From contig JAVJSU010000019.1 in assembly GCA_040219275.1 (NCBI GenBank), forward strand, positions 1 through 25,889: a stretch of 25,889 nt of DNA. Reading direction: 5' to 3'. The notes beneath the pieces were generated by a model that saw nothing but the letters and a program-made list of their open reading frames with translations, ran no database searches and was not told the origin of the DNA. The stretch is from JAVJSU01 sp040219275. Lineage in GTDB: Bacteria; Chloroflexota; Anaerolineae; Aggregatilineales; Phototrophicaceae. The translations under genes were made by a program, and so were the position numbers. The first letter of the stretch is position 1. Every line of letters starts with the position of its first letter. Below, one piece after another: positions 1 through 7,970 of this stretch.

Positions 1-202
1 TGGTCGCAACGACCCCGCACACGCGGATCCGGCAAGTCACCAAAGCACTGTTCTATACTCGCACCGAATTCTGTTGACATGAGGCTTTCCTTTTTCGCCC
101 CATTGTCTCTCTTTTCCTATTTTGATGCGATTACCCTGGCATACAGCCAACTTTTCCCGTTTTTTGACGGGACTCGTCCTTCAGATTCTCAGGTGACAGG
201 TG

Positions 203-1660
203 ATGACCTCAGTGAACACTGAGCTAGGTTCAACGCGCCTAGTCGACGAACCGAATAGACCGGATGAGATGCAATCGACTGAATTGCAACGTTCGTCTGC
301 GCCTGATGAAATCGAAACGAGACTTGGTGGGAAATTCTCCGCAGATCTCCCCGCCTTATTAAAGAAGCAACCTGCCGAACCAATCGAAGAATCTACACAT
401 CCCAAAATAGACTCTCATCCCGATCACACCATCCGCCAATTTGCGCTTATCCGCATTCAGATTGGCAACATCGAGGGCGCGATTGATTTCATTCAGCGAC
501 ATGCACCACAAGAAATGGATTGGCTGAATGCTCAATTAAAGTGTCATCGCGTCAAACGACCTATTGCCGTACTTAAAACGCCTACTCCTCAAATTAAAGT
601 TATCCACCAGACCGTTCTCATTGATGCCGAAGCCGGACGAATCGCAAAAGCGATTGGTCAGTTTGGTGTATTTCGTGCGTGGGCTTATGGTCACGCGGTT
701 GACGATGGTGATGGACATATTGATCGTCAAGCACTAGAGGCCATCTGGCGTGATGCAGGAGTTGCGAAAAGCAAACGTCACGTTCGCCGACTATTAAAGG
801 ATGGCATCAAACATAGTTACTGGACTTACGACGAACCAACCGGAAGATTTTATCTTTCCGGGCAACTGAGAGTCGCAAAACAATTGGTCAAATCGGCGAT
901 TAATGCTGGATATTCTCATGCCGTCGAAACCAATAAACCTGGAAAGCGCCGTGTGGAAGTCGATTTATCAGGTGGTGTTCAGGAGGCATCAGCACAACTT
1001 TATGCCGCGTGGATGGCGACAAAAGACTCAGAGCGAGAAGGAATTACGATTAGCAGGGATGTGCTGTGTGCATTGTGGAACGTATCGATTCCGACTTTGC
1101 TTAAATGGGAAGAAATCGCTCACATCGGCAAGCAGGCAAATTACTCTCAACAGAACAATACCTCCACTGACCATGTTCCAGCGCACGCCTATTTAACACT
1201 CAATCGAGATGGGTCACATTCTGCGGCGTGGCGACTGCCGAATACTTATACAGTCAAAGATCAATCCATCCAGCAACATCCACGGACAGGGAAAGCCAAG
1301 AAGATACGGAAAGCAGTTCAGCGTGAAATAACGCAAGCCGGACGGCGTGGTGCTATAGGGGATGCCGCGTTGCTTAGTTCAGGTAGGCTATATTTCACGG
1401 AACATGCCCGATCTAAAGTTGATCCATTTCATGCGTGTAGTGATTATTTACGTAAGGTCGGACGAAAAGACGGTGACATGAAACGTCGGCGCTATTTTCA
1501 TGTTGGCAAACGGCATGGTGTGCAGATTTTCGAGCCGTACAACCCTGTTACCAATGCGCCAGAAACGTATATTTCTCAGCGATTGATCTGGAGAGAAACC
1601 GATGATAGATTCGAGCAGGCGCAGATGAATTATGGGCGCGCTGTAAAAAATGAGAGCTGA
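203..1660 (+). CDS. Hypothetical protein with helix-turn-helix-like segments
   Basis: I do not recognise this family. The protein is about 485 residues. The first ~75 residues are polar and look disordered. Residues ~150-235 are rich in Arg/Lys and predicted helices (RQALEAIWRDAGVAKSKRH, then a basic KRHVRRLLKDG stretch), which reads like a winged-helix or helix-turn-helix DNA-binding region. A second such stretch lies around 270-305 (ITISRDVLCALWNVSIPTLL). The C-terminal third is basic. There is no signal peptide or membrane segment. I prefer the ATG at 203, seven bases after AGGTG at 191-195; a GTG at 200 is also possible. It stands alone, converges on the catabolic genes and shares no theme with them. 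It could be a replication- or mobile-element-type protein at the edge of the island, but that is a guess. Confidence 0.6.
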   Translation: MTSVNTELGSTRLVDEPNRPDEMQSTELQRSSAPDEIETRLGGKFSADLPALLKKQPAEPIEESTHPKIDSHPDHTIRQFALIRIQIGNIEGAIDFIQRHAPQEMDWLNAQLKCHRVKRPIAVLKTPTPQIKVIHQTVLIDAEAGRIAKAIGQFGVFRAWAYGHAVDDGDGHIDRQALEAIWRDAGVAKSKRHVRRLLKDGIKHSYWTYDEPTGRFYLSGQLRVAKQLVKSAINAGYSHAVETNKPGKRRVEVDLSGGVQEASAQLYAAWMATKDSEREGITISRDVLCALWNVSIPTLLKWEEIAHIGKQANYSQQNNTSTDHVPAHAYLTLNRDGSHSAAWRLPNTYTVKDQSIQQHPRTGKAKKIRKAVQREITQAGRRGAIGDAALLSSGRLYFTEHARSKVDPFHACSDYLRKVGRKDGDMKRRRYFHVGKRHGVQIFEPYNPVTNAPETYISQRLIWRETDDRFEQAQMNYGRAVKNES

Positions 1661-1841
1661 TATGCGGACAAAAAGTTTATGGACTATAGGGGCTAAACAG
1701 ATTTTTGAAATGCGGTTGAGATGAAATTTGCCTTTTTGAACCCTATTTAGTCGATTTTCCAACCAATTCTTTATGAATGGGCGCGCAAAATATCGAATGG
1801 GCGTTTCAAGTGGTGGTATAAATGACCTCTACACATGAGAC
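1661..1841. other. Convergent intergenic region with short direct repeats
   Basis: This 181-bp gap separates two converging genes. No strong terminator hairpin is visible. The string ATGGGCGCGC at 1777-1786 repeats the last codons of the upstream gene (1632-1641), and GAATGGGCG occurs at 1775-1783 and 1795-1803. The meaning of these repeats is unknown. Confidence 0.35.
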
Positions 1842-2564
1842 TTATTGATAAGGTGACGAAAAGGCTGATTTGGTTAAGAGAGCGCCGCCGTCTACAGGAA
1901 TGACGGCTCCAGTGATATAGACAGATGCCTGCGACATCAGAAAAGCAATCAACGAGGCAATGTCTTTCGGTAGCCCCGTCCTTTTCAAGGGAACATCTTG
2001 TTCAATCTCAGGTCTGGCACGGGGGAAGATAGGATCCGTACTAGATACTAGATCAACCCAACCGTGTGCGATCAAGTTCACGGTAATCTGGTGCTCCGCT
2101 AAATCCACAGCCGCAGTTTTTACCAGGCTTTCCAGCATCGTAAAAGTCGTACCTTGAGCGATGGTTTCAACAGTCGGACGGATACCCATTGTGGAACTCA
2201 TGTAGAGGAGTTTGCCGGGTTTTTTGCGTGCAATAAACGCCAGTGCAATAGCTTGACCAACATAAACCATATGGTAGAAATTCTCCGTCAGCGCACTTTC
2301 CCAATCGAGATTGGTTGTATCCAAAAAATCACCATGTCCGTACCATCCGGGAAAAATGATTACACTATCAAAATCAGGTAGCTGGAGGACACTCGCTTGC
2401 AGGTCTGCCGGATCATTAAGATTTAGCTCAATGAATGGTGACAGCGTTTCATCAGCACAATTCTTGCCTGCCATAATGATTTGAAAGCCATCTTCCTTCA
2501 AACATTCAGCGAGTTTGTACGCAAGTTTGTGAATATATCCAACCAGCAGGATTGTATCGGTCAT
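1842..2564 (-). CDS. Degenerate short-chain dehydrogenase/reductase, probably non-catalytic
   Basis: This is a 240-residue protein of the SDR fold: it keeps the C-terminal YITGAVIPVDGG segment and the HQITVNLIAHGW segment after the catalytic helix. Three hallmarks of an active SDR are missing. The Gly-rich TGxxxGxG cofactor loop is replaced by VGYIHKLAYK (residues 8-17). The NAG motif is absent (FPGWYGHG instead). The catalytic YxxxK reads QGTTF at 137-141 when aligned without gaps to the neighbouring SDR, counting from the shared Ser (S124). It is the last gene of the minus-strand run and its ATG overlaps the stop of the upstream SDR (ATGA). It may be a structural or regulatory partner of that SDR, or a decaying paralogue. 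The frame is intact, so I do not call it a pseudogene. Confidence 0.85.
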   Translation of the reverse strand: MTDTILLVGYIHKLAYKLAECLKEDGFQIIMAGKNCADETLSPFIELNLNDPADLQASVLQLPDFDSVIIFPGWYGHGDFLDTTNLDWESALTENFYHMVYVGQAIALAFIARKKPGKLLYMSSTMGIRPTVETIAQGTTFTMLESLVKTAAVDLAEHQITVNLIAHGWVDLVSSTDPIFPRARPEIEQDVPLKRTGLPKDIASLIAFLMSQASVYITGAVIPVDGGALLTKSAFSSPYQ

Positions 2565-3340
2565 CTTACGTATTTCCCTATTCCCAACCCGCCATCCACA
2601 CGTATAAAAGCACCTGTGGTATAGTCGCCGTCTGCCGTCGCAAAATACACGACTGCACGTCCCATTTCCTCAATCAATCCATCACGTCTCAATGGGATTG
2701 AGCGTCTCTGCTGTTCAATATCTTCCACGCTTTGTTGACCGGGTGCCGGATCATTAAGTGATGATCGCACCCAACCGGGTCCAATATGATTGACTGTAAT
2801 TTGATATTCAGCCAATTCCGTGGCGAGACCCCCCACGAATGTATGCATTGCCTTTTTTGTAGCGCCATAAACGGTAGAGATCGGGAACTGATAATCTGCC
2901 TGAACCGAGGAGGTAATAATGATGCGACCACCCTGTTTTTGCGCGATCAGTTGCTTTGCGACTGCCCTACAAATATTTACATTCCCCATAATGTTGACAT
3001 CTACGATTGCTCGCATATTTTCTGGCGTAATATTGAGGAAATTTTCCCAGCGGATGACACCGGCGTTGCTCGCGACGATGTCCAGATGTCCAAAACGCTC
3101 GATAATAAGCGCCATCATCTCGTCAACAGCTTCGGCGTTCGTAACGTCCGCTGTAACTGCTAATGCGCGTCGTCCCAACGACATGATTTCTGTGGCACGC
3201 AATCCCAGCTGTTCACCCTGTACTACATCGTTTACAACGATATCTGCGCCTTCTTCAGCCAGTGCTTTTGCAATTCCCCAACCAATACTGCGCTCACTCG
3301 CCGCACCGGTTACAAGGGCAACCTTGTTAGCCAATCTCAT
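2561..3340 (-). CDS. SDR-family NAD(P)-dependent oxidoreductase
   Basis: This is a classical short-chain dehydrogenase of 259 residues, the normal length. The cofactor loop is TGAASERSIGWG (residues 11-22), a longer variant of TGxxxGxG of the kind seen in enoyl-reductase-like SDRs. It has NAG at 92-94, the structural Asn at 116, the catalytic Ser at 145, and Tyr158 and Lys162 in YGATK. The C-terminus carries YTTGAFIRVDGG. It probably oxidises a secondary alcohol of a sugar, polyol or cyclitol with NAD(P)+ in the cytoplasm. The start has AAGGA eight bases upstream. The gene follows the MDR gene by 9 bp and overlaps the degenerate SDR by 4 bp, so the two SDRs are probably co-translated. The substrate cannot be told from sequence. 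Confidence 0.9.
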   Translation of the reverse strand: MRLANKVALVTGAASERSIGWGIAKALAEEGADIVVNDVVQGEQLGLRATEIMSLGRRALAVTADVTNAEAVDEMMALIIERFGHLDIVASNAGVIRWENFLNITPENMRAIVDVNIMGNVNICRAVAKQLIAQKQGGRIIITSSVQADYQFPISTVYGATKKAMHTFVGGLATELAEYQITVNHIGPGWVRSSLNDPAPGQQSVEDIEQQRRSIPLRRDGLIEEMGRAVVYFATADGDYTTGAFIRVDGGLGIGKYVR

Positions 3341-3349
3341 AATAATCCT

Positions 3350-4384
3350 TCAATCCACAGGGGTCAGAAGCGTTTTGATTCCAGTTTTGGCATCAAAGGT
3401 ATCAAATGCCTGTTGCCATTGCGTAACATCGTACGTGTGGGTGATGAGGGGAGCGGTTTGAACAATGCCTGTGTCGAGCAGTTTCAGGGCTTTATCCCAT
3501 GCAGACGGCACACTTGCGTTACTTCCGGTAACGACCAGTTCTTTATAGCAAACCTGATCTAGATCCCAATTTATGCGTTGACCAAACAGACCGATCTGAA
3601 CATAATGCCCACGCCGTCGGACTAGCTCAAGTAACTGTTGAGCGGCGGGGTTTGCACCAGAACATTCGTACACAACATCAGCACCCAATCCTTCTTGCGT
3701 GATTTCAGCTATTACATCGTGTGGTTGCTGTTGTTGAACATTTATGATGTAGTCCGCACCGAGTTCATGTGCCAGTTTAAGACGGCTCTCATCAACATTC
3801 GTCCCCAACATTACAACGGTGGCTCCGGCAGATTTAACAACCTGTAACGCCATCAGTCCAATCGCACCGGGTCCGGCAATAACAGCGGTATCCCCCGGTC
3901 TGACGGTAGCGTGGTTCAAGACTCCGTGAACCACACATGCCAGAGGTTCTGTCAATGCACCTGAATGGTAATCGATGTGCGATGGTAACTCATGGATATT
4001 CGTGACCGGGACGATTAAGTACTTTGTGAACCCGCCATTCACTCCAGAGCCAATAGACAGACGCTTCAAGCATAGATTAGACTGTCCGCGGCGGCAGTAC
4101 ATGCACGCACCACACGTTGAGAAATACGTCTCGCTGGTGACACGTTTTCCTAGCAATGCTTGCTCAACTCCTGCGCCGACATCAACAATTTCTCCAGCGA
4201 TTTCATGACCCAAAACTACAGGTGGATGCGAGCGAAATTCATCTTTATAAATGTGAATGTCGGTTCCACAAATACCCGCCGCACCTATTCTGATTTTTAC
4301 CTGACCCGTTCCGGGCATAGGTTCATCAATCTCGGTGAGTTCTATGTTGCCAACACCCCTGGCTACTTTCATCACAGCTTTCAT
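3350..4384 (-). CDS. Zinc-dependent medium-chain alcohol/polyol dehydrogenase
   Basis: This MDR-family enzyme of 344 residues resembles sorbitol, threonine and galactitol-phosphate dehydrogenases. The catalytic zinc site has Cys39 (AGICGTDIH), His60 and Glu61 (GHE). The structural zinc lobe is complete, with Cys91, Cys94, Cys97 and Cys105 in the usual x2, x2, x7 spacing. The Rossmann loop is AGPGAIGLMA. It would oxidise a polyol or sugar hydroxyl to a ketone with NAD(P)+. I chose the start at MKAVMKVARG because GGAG lies seven bases upstream; the longer reading adds nine residues with no support. It is the first gene after a 198-bp gap and is followed at 9 bp by an SDR gene, so these last three genes may also form their own transcription unit. 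Confidence 0.92.
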   Translation of the reverse strand: MKAVMKVARGVGNIELTEIDEPMPGTGQVKIRIGAAGICGTDIHIYKDEFRSHPPVVLGHEIAGEIVDVGAGVEQALLGKRVTSETYFSTCGACMYCRRGQSNLCLKRLSIGSGVNGGFTKYLIVPVTNIHELPSHIDYHSGALTEPLACVVHGVLNHATVRPGDTAVIAGPGAIGLMALQVVKSAGATVVMLGTNVDESRLKLAHELGADYIINVQQQQPHDVIAEITQEGLGADVVYECSGANPAAQQLLELVRRRGHYVQIGLFGQRINWDLDQVCYKELVVTGSNASVPSAWDKALKLLDTGIVQTAPLITHTYDVTQWQQAFDTFDAKTGIKTLLTPVD

Positions 4385-4451
4385 ATTTGTCTCCAAAGCA
4401 CTCAGAAACACTAAGGCTTTTCCAGAATTTTAGATCATCGAACGATGGATC

Positions 4452-4480
4452 CTTATATTAGAAAAGCTATTTCAATCCAA
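4452..4480 (-). promoter_or_regulatory. Weak candidate promoter for the last three minus-strand genes
   Basis: Within the 198-bp gap 4385-4582, the minus strand reads TTGGAT (4475-4480), a 17-bp spacer, then TATAAG (4452-4457). The -10 is good and the -35 poor. An imperfect inverted repeat (CATCG-AA-CGATG, 4436-4447 on the plus strand) lies just downstream. No copy of the GntR palindrome is present here. Confidence 0.3.
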
Positions 4481-4582
4481 TCACAACCCTCTAAAAGCGG
4501 GATAAATTATTTTCTGGGATTGCCTAACTCAAAAAATCCTTTACGGAGCTACGCGACACCTATTCCAATGCCGTTATCCTTA

Positions 4583-5605
4583 TCATATGTCTTTGGAAAA
4601 ATCTTTCACAAGTTGCGTGGTTAGGGTCTGCCATGCGTTAATGATCCGATCATAGAATGGGAAATTATCGCTGTTTGCGACAAGGTTACGCTCAGCTAGC
4701 CATTCATATCCGCGCCGTGCGCCATCTTTCCACTTGATCGTATATTCATACCCGAGTTCATTTTTAGCCGCACTATTATCGAAAATATTATTATGGCTGA
4801 AATTAAGAACCGCCAACTCTGCGATGTCTGGCACAATCCGTGCTAACAAGTCTGTTGGGATATGAACAAGTGTTGGTTCTGGCGCACCAATCGCTTGTGC
4901 CAGGTCATAATGATAAGTGTCCCAGGTCATCCATTCCTCGCCTGTCAAATGATATGCCTTACCGTAAGTTATGGGATTGCCGACAGCGGCAACATAGCCG
5001 CGTGCGACATCATCACTATGCGTGGCAACCCAAATTGAGCGCCCATCACCGTGAACGATGATGGGTTGAGCTTTCAACATACGGTCAAAAAAATAGGTCT
5101 CAAACCCAAGGCTGTGTACAAAAAAGTGACTGTATGTATAGGCAGGACGAATAATCGTTACGTTAAAATCACCGCGTTCATCTGCCTGCTCAAACATGCG
5201 CTCACATTGTGCTTTGTTAAAGGCGTATGCAAATTGCTCAGAAGGATTCCGCTCAGTATTTTCCTTTAAAGGATACCCTGTACCCGTTTTGCTATACACA
5301 TCAACCGTGCTTGTAAAGATATATTGTTCGGTTCGTCCTTTAAATGTACGTATAATACTTTCAGCATCCTGAGGACTAAAAGTCAACATGTCAATTACAC
5401 AATCAAAAGACCCCGCTGACTTAACCTTTGTCTCAAAATCGTCGTAGTCAAAGCGATTTCCTTGAATTGAGGAAACTGTATCTGACAGAGCCAGGGGTAG
5501 TTTTCCCGTCCGTGTGAAGATCGTTAAGTCATGCCCGGCATCCACCAATTGTTGGGTGATTGATGTGCCAATGTTTCCCGTGCCACCGATAAGCAGTATT
5601 TTCAT
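4583..5605 (-). CDS. NAD-dependent epimerase/reductase, extended SDR
   Basis: This is a 340-residue extended-SDR protein. It has the N-terminal NAD-binding motif GGTGNIG (residues 7-13), a Ser/Thr-rich strand FTSTVDVY near 97-104, and the catalytic Tyr127 and Lys131 in YAFNK. The C-terminal half is the less conserved substrate domain. Family members epimerise or reduce nucleotide sugars, free sugars or small alcohols, so the name is generic. I placed the start at MKILLIGG, which has AAGGGG about eight bases upstream. An in-frame start ten codons earlier would overlap the previous gene but has no better ribosome site. It follows the isomerase-like gene and precedes the long gap in the left arm. 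Confidence 0.85.
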   Translation of the reverse strand: MKILLIGGTGNIGTSITQQLVDAGHDLTIFTRTGKLPLALSDTVSSIQGNRFDYDDFETKVKSAGSFDCVIDMLTFSPQDAESIIRTFKGRTEQYIFTSTVDVYSKTGTGYPLKENTERNPSEQFAYAFNKAQCERMFEQADERGDFNVTIIRPAYTYSHFFVHSLGFETYFFDRMLKAQPIIVHGDGRSIWVATHSDDVARGYVAAVGNPITYGKAYHLTGEEWMTWDTYHYDLAQAIGAPEPTLVHIPTDLLARIVPDIAELAVLNFSHNNIFDNSAAKNELGYEYTIKWKDGARRGYEWLAERNLVANSDNFPFYDRIINAWQTLTTQLVKDFSKDI

Positions 5606-5631
5606 AACACCCACCCCTTTTGGACGTTGGA

Positions 5632-6954
5632 TCAAATCTCTACGATGTTGAAATTAAAGATTTTCGCCATTAAACGTATTGCTGGCAGATTGTGACCTGT
5701 CATCAATAAATAGTGATGCGATGCCAGCGAGGTCATCAACTTGTGACCATCATTGACCCTGATAATACCCCCATTCACACAATCTGAACCCGGAAATTGC
5801 GCGTAACCGGTTAAGGTTCCTTGCGCCACCGTCATGGTTTTGAAGTCCGCATGGAGCTTAGCAAGTGTCACTTCTCCTATTGGTAAGCGTGCATCAATGG
5901 CAGTAGCGTTATCATTGACGATACCTAAAACTTTTGTTTGTAATGTCCACTCTGTAGAAAATGACTGTGGTAGAACACCCAGATATCCGCAATGGGCAAC
6001 AAGAATGTGGTTTTCAGGGTTCGCCTCTACTTCAGGGAAATTGGGAATCCGTTCATGCTTGAGTGCCGCCTGTCCCATCAAAAACGGATACAGATTCGTC
6101 ATCATGATGGGTACTTGTAGCGATTTATGGAGGATGAACTTGCTTAACATCGTAATCGTATCCGCTTCACAGCCCCAGATTAGACCACGTTCTTCATATA
6201 ACATATTCCAGGCTAAACAGGGCGTTGTATCGGAATAATGCGATTCGTTGAGGCAATTAATCCCGATTCCACCAATATTAGGTTCTGCATCAAGCTCTTG
6301 CTTCATACGAATATAAATTTTGAGCGCACTCAACAGTGCCTGTCGCGGCATCTCTGCAATATTGAGACGATCTTGCCACTCATTCCAGACCTTCTCTGCG
6401 GCTTCGTTGCTAATTTCTTTTGCTTCTGCGCCCATCTTTTTGAAGCTTCGATGTTCAATCGTTATTCCAAAATTATCGAACATGCGCTGAGTCGCTTCGT
6501 TCTCCCACCAATAAAACCGTTTGAAGATACCGGGCTGAAAACCTTCACCAGGATTGTCTTGAAAGGCAAGAAATTTGGTTGTGTGTAATTGGCTTTGGCT
6601 ACTTAAAGCGCGACAGACGGTTTTTGCTTGTTCCAGGCTATAGGGCGCAATCGTCGTTATGCCTTCACTGGCAAGATAACTTCCAATTTCCCAATCCCAC
6701 ATAGACATCGTCCCAAATTCAGAGGTGATGAACAAAATGGGTCGGTCAAGTGCGCGAAATTCTTCTAACATCCGATAGGCATCGCCGAGTACCTGTGGAA
6801 AAACAACAGCCTCTGCCTCCGGTAAATCTTCTCCTAATGCAACTGGATCCAATATTATTGCTTCATCTATAAGTAAATTACGGAGGTGATCAACCTGAAT
6901 ATCAAATCCTTCGTCACGATTCGGGAAAAACAGTGGTACTAGGCGAGCACCCAT
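5632..6954 (-). CDS. L-fucose/L-arabinose isomerase-like protein
   Basis: This 440-residue cytoplasmic protein resembles the fucose/arabinose isomerase fold, which converts aldoses to ketoses using a divalent metal. The best match in memory is the central block at residues 230-268, with GINCLNESHYSDTTPCLAW followed by WGCEADTITML; the acidic residues Glu237, Glu263 and Asp265 are metal-ligand candidates, and histidines at 413, 414 and 420 may complete the site. It is shorter than FucI (~590 residues), as in the broad 'fucose isomerase-like' group whose substrates are mostly unassigned. GAGGAG sits about ten bases before the ATG. Together with the FGGY kinase in the same arm it suggests an aldose to ketose to ketose-phosphate route. 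Confidence 0.75.
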   Translation of the reverse strand: MGARLVPLFFPNRDEGFDIQVDHLRNLLIDEAIILDPVALGEDLPEAEAVVFPQVLGDAYRMLEEFRALDRPILFITSEFGTMSMWDWEIGSYLASEGITTIAPYSLEQAKTVCRALSSQSQLHTTKFLAFQDNPGEGFQPGIFKRFYWWENEATQRMFDNFGITIEHRSFKKMGAEAKEISNEAAEKVWNEWQDRLNIAEMPRQALLSALKIYIRMKQELDAEPNIGGIGINCLNESHYSDTTPCLAWNMLYEERGLIWGCEADTITMLSKFILHKSLQVPIMMTNLYPFLMGQAALKHERIPNFPEVEANPENHILVAHCGYLGVLPQSFSTEWTLQTKVLGIVNDNATAIDARLPIGEVTLAKLHADFKTMTVAQGTLTGYAQFPGSDCVNGGIIRVNDGHKLMTSLASHHYLLMTGHNLPAIRLMAKIFNFNIVEI

Positions 6955-7000
6955 AATATTATTTTCTCCTCAACATAAATTTGACCTGCATAGCATACTT

Positions 7001-7933
7001 TTATTTACGAACAGATGCCGCAACCCGATCTAATTCGGCGAAAAGGGAAGGTGTCATTTGCAGATTAAGCACCTCGAAAATCACCTGTGTCCAACCATGA
7101 ATGAAGTAAACCCATCCTTCTTCGACCTGCAAATCACGTAACTCTATTTGTCGGGATGCTTGATGCAAAAATTCGCGTGCTCCACGATAATTAAACTCCC
7201 AAACGATGCCGTTTTTGGGGAAAATCGCGCTGTCTGTAATTGGAGAACCGGGAATATCCTTACCCATCCCGGTTGCGTTAATTACTACACTATGGTCTGG
7301 TAAATTGCTTAAAAGACGATCATTATCTTCAGGATGTGTGTTGCAGAAATATTGAACTTCAATATCACTCTTCTGTGCTTGAACCATCGCTTGCAAATGT
7401 GTAAGACGCTCTTCAGTGATATCCACTGCGATAAATGTTTTGGGACGATCTGCCGGATTAGGTCGATTCATCAGGTAAAGTAAAGTTGCTTGCGCGGCGC
7501 CACCTGCGCCAAGGCATAAAACGTCTCCGCCGGTTTGTCCAAAATAGTTCTCGCCAATAATTGCTTCGAGACTCAGACCGGCTGTGATGGGATCTTTGGC
7601 ATGTCCCCGTAACTGCCCATCACGCTTAGAGATACAGGATAGCTCTTGTGTAATTTGTGCATATCGATCCAAATAATCAAACAGATTAGAAGTAGCCGCA
7701 TATAAATCGAGCTTATGAGTTGTGACCAATCCTCCTAGAGCTTGTGAGTCTTCTTTGATCTTTTTAACTGTGCTTCTATACGCGTCCGGCGCATCATTGA
7801 TAGGATGGTCGATGCCGAGTAATTGAACATGAGAATGGTCTAACACATCCATCCACAATGGAAAAACCTGATTGATTGATGATTGAACCGTACTCACACC
7901 AATGAAGTAAAAATATTGGTGACCATGTGACAT
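7001..7933 (-). CDS. Shikimate-dehydrogenase-like NAD(P)-binding protein
   Basis: This 310-residue protein has the domain order of the AroE family. The N-terminal substrate domain has IGVSTVQSSIN (residues 11-21), in the place of the shikimate-binding HSxSPxxHN segment. LVTTHK (69-74) stands in for NVTxPxK, with Lys74 as the catalytic Lys. HAKDPITAG (111-119) replaces GDNTDxxG, with Asp114 as the catalytic Asp. The Rossmann loop is LGAGGAAQA (141-149), and GWTQVIFEV near the C-terminus carries Gln283. The catalytic Lys/Asp pair is kept but the substrate-contacting residues around it differ from true AroE. In this sugar locus it more likely acts on a cyclitol or another polyhydroxylated ring than in aromatic amino-acid synthesis. 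AAGGA precedes the start. Confidence 0.82.
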   Translation of the reverse strand: MSHGHQYFYFIGVSTVQSSINQVFPLWMDVLDHSHVQLLGIDHPINDAPDAYRSTVKKIKEDSQALGGLVTTHKLDLYAATSNLFDYLDRYAQITQELSCISKRDGQLRGHAKDPITAGLSLEAIIGENYFGQTGGDVLCLGAGGAAQATLLYLMNRPNPADRPKTFIAVDITEERLTHLQAMVQAQKSDIEVQYFCNTHPEDNDRLLSNLPDHSVVINATGMGKDIPGSPITDSAIFPKNGIVWEFNYRGAREFLHQASRQIELRDLQVEEGWVYFIHGWTQVIFEVLNLQMTPSLFAELDRVAASVRK

Positions 7934-7970
7934 AATCTCTGTCCTTGTTTTGCGCCATATTTAGGAGGTC

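Noticed and set aside
149..178. Hairpin TCCCGT-tttttg-ACGGGA before the first gene as a terminator
   Set aside because: The stem is only six pairs and no T-run follows; it may be chance.
1..199. Possible C-terminal fragment of an upstream gene at the left edge (open frames of 25-70 codons from base 1)
   Set aside because: Three plus-strand frames are open for short distances and none shows recognisable protein features, so no fragment can be supported.
2919..3461. Long plus-strand open frame (180 codons) opposite the SDR and MDR genes
   Set aside because: It is antisense to two well-supported genes and has low-complexity Ser/Ala/Ile composition typical of a shadow frame.
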